DNA of 13,993 bases from Patescibacteria group bacterium (GTDB taxonomy: Bacteria; Patescibacteriota; UBA1384; XYA2-FULL-43-10; 1-14-0-10-43-13). The notes under the pieces are model-generated. The model worked only from the letters and a program-made list of their open reading frames with translations. It ran no database searches and had not been told where the DNA came from. Location of the stretch: positions 1 through 13,993 of the forward strand of contig JAKJEK010000008.1 of NCBI GenBank assembly GCA_022705465.1. The letters run 5' to 3'. Positions 7,037 through 13,921 of the stretch are shown piece by piece (positions within the stretch are counted from its first letter, which is position 1; the number at the start of each line of letters is the position of its first letter). Both the position numbers and the translations under genes were made by a program.

Positions 7037-8821
7037 CTACTTGGAGTCCCTGACTTCGTTAATGAGTTCGGCAACCGGAATCTGTCCCCTATCGCCCGCA
7101 CCATACTTGCGTACGGCAACCTTACCGGCTTCGATCTCTTTGTCGCCCACAACCAACATGAACGGAACTTTCTGCATTTCTGCTTCACGGATTTTGCGAC
7201 CAATCGACTCGCTTCGATCGTCAACTTCAGCGCGTATTCCGGCGTCAATTAGCTCACCAAAAACTTTTTCGGCATATTCTTGATGCCGATCAGCAATCGG
7301 CAGGACCCGTGCTTGAATCGGAGCCAGCCAGACCGGAAAAGCTCCAGCATAATGCTCAATCAATAATCCTATAAACCTCTCAAATGACCCGAATAAGGCA
7401 CGATGCAAAACGTATGGTCTTTCCTCTTCACCCTTTTCATTAGTAAAGCTCATATCGAATCGCTCAGGAAGGTTGAAATCGAATTGCAAGGTAGAGAGCT
7501 GCCATTCTCTACCAAGAACATCCTTAACTTTAAAATCCAGTTTGGGGCCATAGAACGCAGCCTCGCCTTTTTCCTCTGTGAACGACAAGCCTTTCTCTTT
7601 GGCAACTTCACGCAAAACCTCTTCGGTAAACTCCCATCCTTCATCGTTACCAGCATACTTTGCTCTATTGTCTGGGTCTCGCAAAGACAGATACACATTG
7701 ACAACATCCATGCCAAATCCGAACGACTTATACATAAAGAGAATAAAGTCTACAACCCGTTTTAATTCGTCTTTAACCTGATCTTTTCGGCAGATGATGT
7801 GAGCGTCATCTTGGGTAAAGCCGCGAACGCGCGTTAGTCCGGACAATTCGCCCGTTTTCTCAAAGCGATAGACAGTTCCCACCTCTGCCCAACGGAACGG
7901 CAATTCCCGATACGAGTGTTTGGAGTTATTGAAAATCTGGATATGGAATGGACAATTCATTGGTTTTAATAGGTATTGCTCCGATTTTTCAACTTTTTGC
8001 TGTAGTTGACTATCCTCCAAACTCTGCCCGGCTTCAAGCGGCGGATACATGCTGGCGTTGTAAAATCCCCAGTGACCGGATTTTTCCCAAAGCCTTCGAT
8101 TGCCGATATGCGGACTACGCACTAGCTTATAGCCGTTTTTTAAGTGTTCCTTGTACCAGAAATCCTCAATAACCCGCCACAGCATTGCGCCTTTAGGATG
8201 CCACAGCACCAAACCCAATCCAACCTCATCATCAACATGAAAGAGATCTAGTTCGCGGCCAAGTTTTCTGTGGTCTCGCTTTTCGGCCTCTTCACGATTC
8301 TTGATAAAGCGGTCAAGCGCTTTTTTATCTTCAAAAGCGATACCGTATATCCGCTGAAGCATCGGATTCTTTTCGCTGCCTCGCCAATAAGCGCCGGAGA
8401 TTCTCTCTAGCTTAAACGCCACACTTCGCAAGAACTTTGTGGATGAGACGTGAGGCCCCGCGCATAGATCAACGAAATTGTTAGTTTTATAGAAGCTGGC
8501 AGAATCGCCAGGTAATTCTGCTGCGAGTTCTACCTTATAAGGTTGACCTATTTTCTGCAGAAAATCGATTGCCTTATCCTTTGGTTCCTCATAGCGATCA
8601 AAGGCCAGGTCTTCCTTAATAATTGTCCGCATTTTTTCTTCGAGAAGCGGCAAATCTTCTGGAATCAAAGTTCGCGGTAGATCAAAGTCATAGTAGAAGC
8701 CATTCTCAATACCCGGACCCATGCCTAATTTGGCCTCCGGAAACATATCCAACACGGCCATGGCGAGCACATGGCTTAACGAATGACGAATTGTTTCAAT
8801 ATCATATTTCTTGTCACTCAT
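7037..8821 (-). CDS. thrS: Threonyl-tRNA synthetase lacking the TGS domain
   Basis: Class II synthetase that charges tRNA-Thr; cytosolic, 594 aa. It starts at the editing domain: HSLSH at 13-17 and DLCAGPHV at 118-125 match the editing-site HxxxH and Cys/His of the E. coli enzyme at an offset of about 60, so the N-terminal TGS domain (about 60 residues) is absent. In the catalytic core, zinc ligands appear as C290 (MNCPFH), H341 (DDAHIICR) and a His in YVLHRALFGSFERF. Motif 2 is YRFEKTGELSGLTRVRGFTQDD. A C-terminal anticodon-binding domain begins at about VWLAPIQARVLPIAD. AGGGGA lies 8 nt before the ATG. It is controlled by the T-box leader upstream and is followed by the small nucleoside transferase-like gene. 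Confidence 0.97.
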   Translation of the reverse strand: MSDKKYDIETIRHSLSHVLAMAVLDMFPEAKLGMGPGIENGFYYDFDLPRTLIPEDLPLLEEKMRTIIKEDLAFDRYEEPKDKAIDFLQKIGQPYKVELAAELPGDSASFYKTNNFVDLCAGPHVSSTKFLRSVAFKLERISGAYWRGSEKNPMLQRIYGIAFEDKKALDRFIKNREEAEKRDHRKLGRELDLFHVDDEVGLGLVLWHPKGAMLWRVIEDFWYKEHLKNGYKLVRSPHIGNRRLWEKSGHWGFYNASMYPPLEAGQSLEDSQLQQKVEKSEQYLLKPMNCPFHIQIFNNSKHSYRELPFRWAEVGTVYRFEKTGELSGLTRVRGFTQDDAHIICRKDQVKDELKRVVDFILFMYKSFGFGMDVVNVYLSLRDPDNRAKYAGNDEGWEFTEEVLREVAKEKGLSFTEEKGEAAFYGPKLDFKVKDVLGREWQLSTLQFDFNLPERFDMSFTNEKGEEERPYVLHRALFGSFERFIGLLIEHYAGAFPVWLAPIQARVLPIADRHQEYAEKVFGELIDAGIRAEVDDRSESIGRKIREAEMQKVPFMLVVGDKEIEAGKVAVRKYGAGDRGQIPVAELINEVRDSK

Positions 8822-8881
8822 ATTACTATCCCCTGTTGTTAATTATATTTATTAAGATTCGTTAACCGCCACTTCCGTAAC

Positions 8882-9017
8882 AAAAAAGACCCATAATTCT
8901 TGGGACCCCGATAGACATCGGGGGGTTCCATCCCAATTTGGATCTTAATTTTCCCGTTCACTCGGGCAGGCGTCAGATCTCCGGGGTGGTGAATCCCATC
9001 ATCAATCTGAATATATT
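8882..9017 (-). promoter_or_regulatory. T-box riboswitch leader of thrS, very short form
   Basis: On the minus strand the antiterminator is clear: TTGGGA (8936-8931) pairs with TCCCAA (8905-8900), and CCCCGAT (8923-8917 strand) pairs with ATCGGGG (8912-8906) around GTCT, leaving exactly TGGAACC (8930-8924) as a 7-nt bulge, the T-box core that binds the tRNA CCA end. The alternative terminator CCCA-AGAATTA-TGGG is followed by TTTTTT (8887-8882). Upstream is the hairpin GGG-ATTCACCA-CCC (about 8997-8983) whose loop holds ACC, a threonine codon that would pair with tRNA-Thr anticodon GGU. Another hairpin, CCCG-AGTGAA-CGGG, follows. Only about 90 nt lie between the expected transcription start and the T-box, so stem I is far shorter than usual. 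Uncharged tRNA-Thr would allow thrS transcription. Confidence 0.8.
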
Positions 9018-9023
9018 ATTGAT

Positions 9024-9052
9024 AATATACCACTACGTCATGTCAATGGCAA
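9024..9052 (-). promoter_or_regulatory. thrS promoter with overlapping inverted repeat
   Basis: Minus-strand TTGCCA (9052-9047), 17-nt spacer, TATATT (9029-9024) preceded by TGG. The -10 box lies in a perfect inverted repeat, TATATTAT-TG-ATAATATA (9012-9029). The expected transcript starts near 9017, at the head of the T-box leader. Confidence 0.6.
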
Positions 9053-9077
9053 GTTAAATAATCAAAGCGATCAATTA

Positions 9078-9105
9078 TTGACATACTTGTCGTTTATGGT
9101 ATTAT
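9078..9105 (+). promoter_or_regulatory. Promoter of the first island gene
   Basis: Perfect TTGACA (9078-9083), 16-nt spacer, TATTAT (9100-9105) preceded by TGG (extended -10). It is divergent from the thrS promoter, 25 bp away between -35 boxes, and about 27 bp upstream of the first island gene's ribosome site. Confidence 0.7.
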
Positions 9106-9139
9106 ACACCAGTCATCCGCGCGTTGAAAGGAGGGTGCG

Positions 9140-10000
9140 ATGCGCCTGGAGGTTGGTGATCGGGACAATGGTGGCCGTATCGAAATCACCTATAGTCACA
9201 CCAGTACTGGCCCCGGCAGGGGAAAAGCAGCCAAGAATACCAGGAAAAGGTATTTCCGGAAGTTCTGGAAGCCTTACGCTGAGAGCTTGGGCATACTCGC
9301 CGCATCTGCTGCAGCGTTCTACGTTATGCAGACTGTGCCAGTGGACGGCCTGGTGCGGGATCTGCTGCACATCATCGCGGCACTAGGTTGCCTTAGCGGC
9401 ATGTATCGCCTGGTGGGATCAGTCCAGGATAACAGGCAAGAACTGCCCATCGGAATGCCGATGCTGTTACTTCTAACGGCTGCCGCCAGCGCGTTCTTCG
9501 TTTCCTTCAACTTCTTCTCGGACGACCTGGCGCAGCTGATTCTTCAGCTGATCGGTGTCTGGGCGCTCTATCGGGCATTCATCCCGGGCGACTACACCAC
9601 AGACGCTTCAGAGGATGCAGACAACGATGCTTTCGCATACGATGACGAATCGGAGCTACCAGACGATCCACTCGAAGCCGCCTTGGCGAAAGCCAAATTG
9701 GCTCGAAAAGCCATCAAGCGCCAGATCAGGGCTTGGCAAGAGGAGCAGTCCTCTGCCGGACGACAGCGCCATGCTGTGATCGAGCGCAACATTGCGCTTC
9801 TTCGAGCCAAACTGGACGAGGTAGAGCAAAAGATCGCCGATCTCAAGGCAATGGCCGCAGAGGCGCAAGGAGCTGCCGAGATTGCTACTGTTACCGGCGA
9901 AGTTGACACCTTGATCAGAGAGATCGATCTGGAACACCTGCCCGACCATGAGGCCAGGCGCATGGTAAACCAGATTATCACGCCCACACCAAGGACGTGA
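9140..10000 (+). CDS. Unrecognised four-TM protein with C-terminal coiled coil (island unit 1)
   Basis: 286 aa, no family recognised. The N-terminal 45 residues are soluble and basic (KNTRKRYFRKFWK). About four membrane helices follow: AESLGILAASAAAFYVMQT, LLHIIAALGCLSGMYRLV, MPMLLLLTAAASAFFVSF and LAQLILQLIGVWALYRAF (together about residues 47-148). An acidic linker (DASEDADNDAFAYDDESELPDD, about 153-175) leads into a long charged helix with heptad character (about 180-240), then a second helical segment ending ITPTPRT. The ATG is fixed by AAAGGAGGG 5 nt upstream. It has its own promoter and its own terminator. GC content and codon choice are visibly richer in G+C than thrS and the deaminase. 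A role such as membrane scaffold or stress protein cannot be decided. Confidence 0.75.
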   Translation: MRLEVGDRDNGGRIEITYSHTSTGPGRGKAAKNTRKRYFRKFWKPYAESLGILAASAAAFYVMQTVPVDGLVRDLLHIIAALGCLSGMYRLVGSVQDNRQELPIGMPMLLLLTAAASAFFVSFNFFSDDLAQLILQLIGVWALYRAFIPGDYTTDASEDADNDAFAYDDESELPDDPLEAALAKAKLARKAIKRQIRAWQEEQSSAGRQRHAVIERNIALLRAKLDEVEQKIADLKAMAAEAQGAAEIATVTGEVDTLIREIDLEHLPDHEARRMVNQIITPTPRT

Positions 10001-10010
10001 TCACAAACGC

Positions 10011-10041
10011 AAAGAGGCCGTTTTGAACATGGCCTCTTTTT
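10011..10041 (+). terminator. Intrinsic terminator of island unit 1
   Basis: AAAGAGGCC (10011-10019) pairs with GGCCTCTTT (10031-10039) around an 11-nt loop, and the T-run continues to 10041. It lies 10 bp after the stop codon. Confidence 0.9.
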
Positions 10042-10077
10042 CATTCCGACGATGGCATCACCAAACAAGAAAACGCT

Positions 10078-10112
10078 TGACCTATATGCCCTTTCCTGCT
10101 ATGGTATTCGTG
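10078..10112 (+). promoter_or_regulatory. Candidate promoter of island unit 2
   Basis: TTGACC followed by a 17-nt spacer and TATGGT, between the unit 1 terminator and the ribosome site AAAGGAGA of the second gene. The -10 match is modest; position between a terminator and a gene supports it. Confidence 0.5.
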
Positions 10113-10142
10113 CACTTCGTGCTTCCCGAAAGGAGAAACCAA

Positions 10143-10880
10143 ATGACGCGCGACGAAGTGGATAGCTATGCGGTGAACGGAAACGGAGTGGCGCTACTCG
10201 CCTTCTTCATTCAGCTCATCGTGTTTGCGTTCAATCCGCAGCTCTTTGGGCTGACAAAACTGGATTCGTTTTGGCGGATTCTCGGCGCCTTTGGCATCGG
10301 CGTCTTGATAATATTCGCCACTTCGGCCTTGATTGGCTATACCATCGCCAAGATCCCCTTCATATTTTCCGGAGGGCTCGGTAGACAGTATCGCGAACTC
10401 TGGAGAATTGAGGATGGGATCCGGATGCTATTGGAGCAAGTCAAAGCGTTGAAAGACGACGAGTCGGATGCGAGCCAGCAGCTCCGATCGGAGCTGCAGC
10501 TAGCAGTGCAGAGAACGAGAGAAGATGCGGCGCATCTAGCGGCAGCGATCGCCAATCGACGCATTGATCAGTTGATGATGCGGAATGACCGACTCCGCAT
10601 TAAGTACCAGGAAGTCCGCGACACGGTTAATGCAAAGACTCTGCGACAGGTCGAGCATCTCTCCTACGAACTCGGATGGCTCAAGCGCAGCTATGCTGAC
10701 ATCGACTGGATGCTGCATACCTATAACACGCACCCAGCAGCAGCATTGCCGGTGGCAATGCTAGCTGAAGAATTATCATTCCTTGAGCGCGCCGAGCAAG
10801 ACTTGCGCCAGATTAAGGCGCGACTGTTGCTGGACGCGACGCGCGACGCTAACAGAACCTCAAATCGCCCCCTGAGGTAA
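10143..10880 (+). CDS. Unrecognised two-TM protein with helical cytosolic domain (island unit 2)
   Basis: 245 aa. The ATG at 10143 is chosen because GAAAGGAG lies 7-8 nt upstream; the frame is open 40 codons further up, but that stretch spans the preceding terminator. Two membrane helices are predicted, about residues 15-37 (GVALLAFFIQLIVFAF) and 43-74 (ILGAFGIGVLIIFATSALIG). The rest (75-245) is highly charged and mostly helical, likely coiled coil, without cysteine pairs or catalytic motifs. It shares with the next island gene the segment GL-x-x-x-Y-x-x-x-LWRIE and R-x-DAAHLA followed by R-x-x-QL, and exactly the same length, so the two are paralogues. Own promoter and terminator. Function unknown; a membrane-anchored helical domain could be cytosolic on both ends. 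Confidence 0.75.
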   Translation: MTRDEVDSYAVNGNGVALLAFFIQLIVFAFNPQLFGLTKLDSFWRILGAFGIGVLIIFATSALIGYTIAKIPFIFSGGLGRQYRELWRIEDGIRMLLEQVKALKDDESDASQQLRSELQLAVQRTREDAAHLAAAIANRRIDQLMMRNDRLRIKYQEVRDTVNAKTLRQVEHLSYELGWLKRSYADIDWMLHTYNTHPAAALPVAMLAEELSFLERAEQDLRQIKARLLLDATRDANRTSNRPLR

Positions 10881-10887
10881 CTTCACC

Positions 10888-10914
10888 AAAGGAGCAGTGT
10901 ACTGCTCCTTTTTT
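10888..10914 (+). terminator. Intrinsic terminator of island unit 2
   Basis: AAAGGAGCAG (10888-10897), loop TGTA, CTGCTCCTTT (10902-10911), T-run to 10914. It begins 7 bp after the stop. The stem is almost the same as that of unit 3. Confidence 0.92.
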
Positions 10915-10941
10915 AAACCCGTGGTTAACGTTGCCTCCAAT

Positions 10942-10970
10942 TTGACATTGCCAAATGTTTCGTCTACAAA
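10942..10970 (+). promoter_or_regulatory. Candidate promoter of island unit 3
   Basis: Perfect TTGACA (10942-10947), 17-nt spacer, TACAAA (10965-10970), directly after the unit 2 terminator and 38 bp before the third gene's start. Confidence 0.55.
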
Positions 10971-11007
10971 TTATTTAACGCAGAGAGGGATGCAAGGGGG
11001 GTCTGCA

Positions 11008-11745
11008 ATGACACGCAAAACCGTAGAAAGATTCAGGTCAAGGGCAGAGACAGCCGCATTCGCCACAGTGCTGCTTCTGGCGGTGGCAATTCCGGTTCTA
11101 CAGAACCTGGCCGGTCTGCCGTCGAGCGAATCAGGTCTCTGGATCAGAATCTTGTCTGGTGTCGCAATCTGCTTTGCCGGCGCAGGCTTAATAGGGGTAG
11201 TTACGTTTCTGATTCCCTACTGGGCGTCCAGAGGTCTCGCCGGTTACGAGCCCAAGCTCTGGCGGATCGAAAATCGTGTTCAACAGTGCATGGATGCCAT
11301 CAAGGCATCGAGAGACCGCGGTGACGAGAATAGCGCCGATACAATCTTAACGCTTTCCGCCACCATCACTGCCCTTCGCGACGAGGCAGCGCATATTGCA
11401 GGTTGCCTCATTGACGTCAGGTGCAGTCAACTGGATAAACGAATTCAGGCATTCCGCCTTAAGCACCAGGCGTTGCTGGTAGCTCCAACTATTTCCCGGC
11501 GAAAGCTCCAGCTGCATCAACAGCGACTAGAACAACTTTCAGCAGACATCGGTGAAATCGAGGACTTGGCACAAAGCTATGCCGACAATCCTCGGATAAC
11601 CGAGCGATCAGTCAAAATGAGGGTGCTTCGGCGACAGCTCGATTTCTCAGAGGGAATCTTCCGCCTAGAGACCAAACTCCTCATCCGCGAAACGGAGAGC
11701 ACACGCTTTCGAAATGAGGCGAGGCGCGAGATCGATCGCCAATGA
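11008..11745 (+). CDS. Unrecognised two-TM protein, paralogue of the preceding gene (island unit 3)
   Basis: 245 aa from the ATG at 11008, which has AAGGGGGG 6 nt upstream; an in-frame ATG at 10990 and an open frame back to 10897 exist but run into the promoter and terminator of the previous unit. Like the preceding protein it begins MTR and has two membrane helices (about residues 16-37 and 45-73). It then has GLAGYEPKLWRIENRV (about 75-90), then LRDEAAHIAG and R-CSQLDKRIQAFRLKHQAL, aligning with the same elements of the neighbour. The C-terminal region is strongly charged and helical, rich in Arg and Glu. Beyond these motifs identity looks low, so the duplication is old or the copies were acquired separately. 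No enzyme motif is visible. Confidence 0.75.
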   Translation: MTRKTVERFRSRAETAAFATVLLLAVAIPVLQNLAGLPSSESGLWIRILSGVAICFAGAGLIGVVTFLIPYWASRGLAGYEPKLWRIENRVQQCMDAIKASRDRGDENSADTILTLSATITALRDEAAHIAGCLIDVRCSQLDKRIQAFRLKHQALLVAPTISRRKLQLHQQRLEQLSADIGEIEDLAQSYADNPRITERSVKMRVLRRQLDFSEGIFRLETKLLIRETESTRFRNEARREIDRQ

Positions 11746-11758
11746 AAGCTATACACAC

Positions 11759-11783
11759 AAGGAGCAGCGAACTGCTCCTTTTT
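11759..11783 (+). terminator. Intrinsic terminator of island unit 3
   Basis: AAGGAGCAG (11759-11767), loop CGAA, CTGCTCCTT (11772-11780), T-run to 11783. It lies 13 bp after the stop codon. It also ends the island: beyond it comes the convergent deaminase gene. Confidence 0.9.
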
Positions 11784-11807
11784 CAATATACGATAAAACA
11801 ACAGGAA

Positions 11808-12335
11808 CTATTGGCGGTCGTATTGCATAACTTCATCATCCAGCACAATCAACTGAACACCACAGCGATCAAAAACCCGGCGAGTTTCCTCAGCGGCATG
11901 GTAGCGCTTCTGACAGATTACTTGCTTGATGCCAGCATTGACCAGAATTTTTGCGCAGACTGGACAAGGCTCGAGTTTCATATAAATCGTTGCTCCATCA
12001 ACCGATACTCCTCTTTTAGCAGCCTGAGCTATGGCATTTTGTTCGGCATGAATAGTTCTTACGCAATGCTCAGATGTTGTGCCGTCTGGATTCAAGCGCT
12101 TCTGATACATATGGCCAACATCATCGCAATGATCATCGCCGGCGGCGGAACCAACATAACCGGTGACCAATATTTGATGATCTTTAACAATAACACAGCC
12201 CGTTCTGCCTCGGTTGCACGTAGCGCGTTTGGAGATTGCTTCAACAACCTGCATAAAGTATTCATCCCAAGTTGGGCGAATATAATCTCCCGCGTCAACC
12301 CTCTTTTCTTCTATTTTATTCGTTGCCTTTGGCAT
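11808..12335 (-). CDS. dCMP deaminase-family protein (zinc-dependent cytidine deaminase fold)
   Basis: 175 aa. Zinc-dependent deaminase that most likely converts dCMP to dUMP, the substrate of ThyX encoded upstream. Catalytic motif HAEQNAI (H96, E98) and PCPVC (C124, C127) give the three zinc ligands and the proton-shuttle Glu. The insert with D68-H69-C70 and H75 before the active site (GDDHCDDVGHM) is seen in ComEB/dCMP deaminases, where it may hold a second metal. The N-terminal WDEYFMQVVEAISKRATCNRGRTGCVIVKD is typical of the family. TAGGAG lies 7 nt before the ATG. It follows the kinase gene by 61 bp. A riboflavin-type or tRNA deaminase is less likely given this signature and context. Confidence 0.92.
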   Translation of the reverse strand: MPKATNKIEEKRVDAGDYIRPTWDEYFMQVVEAISKRATCNRGRTGCVIVKDHQILVTGYVGSAAGDDHCDDVGHMYQKRLNPDGTTSEHCVRTIHAEQNAIAQAAKRGVSVDGATIYMKLEPCPVCAKILVNAGIKQVICQKRYHAAEETRRVFDRCGVQLIVLDDEVMQYDRQ

Positions 12336-12367
12336 ATATGTCTCCTAATATAGTTGGATGTGTAATC

Positions 12368-12385
12368 ATCTAGCTGTACCTAGAT
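12368..12385. other. Hairpin in the kinase-deaminase spacer
   Basis: ATCTAG-CTGTAC-CTAGAT, 6-bp arms with a 6-nt loop. No T-run follows on the minus strand, so it is probably not a terminator; it may shape mRNA stability between the two genes. Confidence 0.3.
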
Positions 12386-12396
12386 ACATTGGCCAC

Positions 12397-12954
12397 CTAC
12401 AGCTGATCTTTGGATCTCAGGTTTAAAACCAAATCATCCACTTTTTGATAAAGCTCGTCAAAGGTGCCGTCGTTAATGATCTCCTCGTCAGCCAGTTGAT
12501 AACAACGGTTCATGTTCATACCGCCACCTTTGCCATCCGCTTGTTTGGCTTCAATTTCTTGAAGTTCAGTTAAATTCTTAATATCCCCCTCACGACCCCT
12601 CTTGATTAACCTATCAAGCCTTAACTCGATCGGTGCATCAAGTTTAACCAGAGTAAAATTCGCCATTTGCTTGAAGTACTCAACTTCACCAACTTGACGG
12701 ATTGAGGTGACGATCACGTCCTCATTCGACTTAATTTCCTTTGAAGCTTCTTTTGCCAAATAATCATAGCCCTTGGTGTTGCGCAGATTATTGCCATATT
12801 CTGTCATATTGGATGTTGTAATCTCAGCCCCGTCTTGCCTCATCAGCTTGCGCAGAGTGTCAGATAATGATAAAGCCGCAAATCCTTTTGTCTTTAGATA
12901 ATCCGCCACAGTATCCTTACCCGAAGCGATAGAACCAACAATGCCAATAATCAT
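12397..12954 (-). CDS. P-loop kinase, deoxynucleotide or dephospho-CoA kinase-like
   Basis: 185 aa. A Walker A loop GSIASGKDT (residues 7-15) opens the protein, followed by an LSD-type substrate segment (LSLSDTLRKLMRQ), a strand VIVTSIRQVGEVEYF in the Walker B position, and a LID-like region with RLIKRGREGD. The order fits the nucleoside/nucleotide monophosphate and dephospho-CoA kinase group (AAA_18-like). Lying between thyX (11 bp upstream) and a dCMP deaminase, it is most simply a deoxynucleoside monophosphate kinase; that role is inferred from context. AAAAGGAG lies 7 nt before the ATG. The length is slightly below typical dephospho-CoA kinases of about 200 aa. Confidence 0.78.
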   Translation of the reverse strand: MIIGIVGSIASGKDTVADYLKTKGFAALSLSDTLRKLMRQDGAEITTSNMTEYGNNLRNTKGYDYLAKEASKEIKSNEDVIVTSIRQVGEVEYFKQMANFTLVKLDAPIELRLDRLIKRGREGDIKNLTELQEIEAKQADGKGGGMNMNRCYQLADEEIINDGTFDELYQKVDDLVLNLRSKDQL

Positions 12955-12965
12955 GCTCTCTCCTT

Positions 12966-13832
12966 TTAAACTTTCTTGTATTTGGCCTCAACACCAATAG
13001 TGCCGTCGGTTAACTTAATTTCCTGATAATCATTGAATAGCAACGGAGCGATTTCCTTAAGCGATCGATAAACCAGCAGTGCTAACCGTCTGATCTCGAT
13101 TTCAGCGTGTTCACTGCCACGCATTTCGATAAAATGCCTCCAGGATCGCATATTGGCGGTTACAACAATCGGTGCCTCAGCAGCATTTAACAAGAGTGTC
13201 CTGGCACACTGTTGGACTTTCTTGCGCAAATCAGTTTTTCGGTCAGCCGATAACACTTCCGCACCTTCGGACTGGCGCTCCATTAACATATTAGCTAAAT
13301 TCTCGTAAGCTTTGGCTGAAGCATCGATACTTTCTTCGAAGAGTTTGTGTAACTCAGGATCATTTACGAATTCTGGTCTCTCAACAAAGCGCAGCACCTT
13401 TCCAGACACATAGCGCTGGCTCACTTGCGAGAAAGCAAAGCCGGCCCGGTGCCTGACTAACTCGTGTGTAAGGGTACGTGAAACACCGTAGAACAAAAAA
13501 GTTACGCTGGCGTGCTCGAGTACCGATCCATGGCCAGATACCTTGATGTTTGTAAAGTACTTATCGGCTTCTTGATTGGTGGTGCGTTTCGGACCATAGC
13601 TGACATAGCATATTTGGCCTGCGGTCTTAATTAATTGTTCCGTCGATGGAAGTTTAACGGGATCATCCAAATATTTGTCAAACTCAAGTGTTGGATCAAA
13701 GCCCTCTAAAAATGGCCTCATCTCCGACAGATCTGTATCGGTTTTCGCAATCATAACTGCACCCGGCTCCTGTAGGTATGGTGTCCCCTTTTTTGTTTGA
13801 TAAACCCTGGCGTGATACGCGGGAAATCCCAT
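12966..13832 (-). CDS. thyX: FAD-dependent thymidylate synthase ThyX
   Basis: Flavin-dependent synthase that methylates dUMP to dTMP using methylenetetrahydrofolate and NADPH. The signature RHRAGFAFSQVSQRY (residues 127-141 from this start) is a form of the RHRx7S ThyX motif with one extra residue. GHGSVLEHASVTF and the C-terminal VTANMRSWRHFIEMRGSEHAEIEIR are also typical. At 288 aa it belongs to the longer ThyX group. The start at 13832 has AAGGAG 4 nt upstream and a TATGAT box just before. The frame is open to an ATG at 13886 (18 extra residues, no ribosome site), which remains possible. First of the operon thyX-kinase-deaminase. Confidence 0.94.
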   Translation of the reverse strand: MGFPAYHARVYQTKKGTPYLQEPGAVMIAKTDTDLSEMRPFLEGFDPTLEFDKYLDDPVKLPSTEQLIKTAGQICYVSYGPKRTTNQEADKYFTNIKVSGHGSVLEHASVTFLFYGVSRTLTHELVRHRAGFAFSQVSQRYVSGKVLRFVERPEFVNDPELHKLFEESIDASAKAYENLANMLMERQSEGAEVLSADRKTDLRKKVQQCARTLLLNAAEAPIVVTANMRSWRHFIEMRGSEHAEIEIRRLALLVYRSLKEIAPLLFNDYQEIKLTDGTIGVEAKYKKV

Positions 13833-13853
13833 AGCGCTCCTTTTCTCTATTAG

Positions 13854-13882
13854 ATCATACTTCGTAATATAATTGTTTCTAA
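13854..13882 (-). promoter_or_regulatory. Candidate thyX promoter
   Basis: Minus-strand TTAGAA, 17-nt spacer, TATGAT (13859-13854), ending about 21 bp before the preferred thyX start. A 4/6 -35 match only. If real, it supports the shorter ThyX. Confidence 0.35.
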
Positions 13883-13921
13883 CCATGCTAGCGAAACCGG
13901 GCTGACAACCGACGATTTCTG

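Noticed and set aside
9592..10068. 158-codon minus-strand open frame across the first island gene
   Set aside because: It is antisense to a gene with promoter, ribosome site and terminator; its serine/alanine-rich product is typical of a shadow of GC-rich coding sequence, and it has no ribosome site.
10888..11783. Integron-type attC sites at the cassette ends
   Set aside because: The hairpins are ordinary terminators with T-runs; the conserved GTTRRRY core and its partner are absent, and no integrase is in the window.
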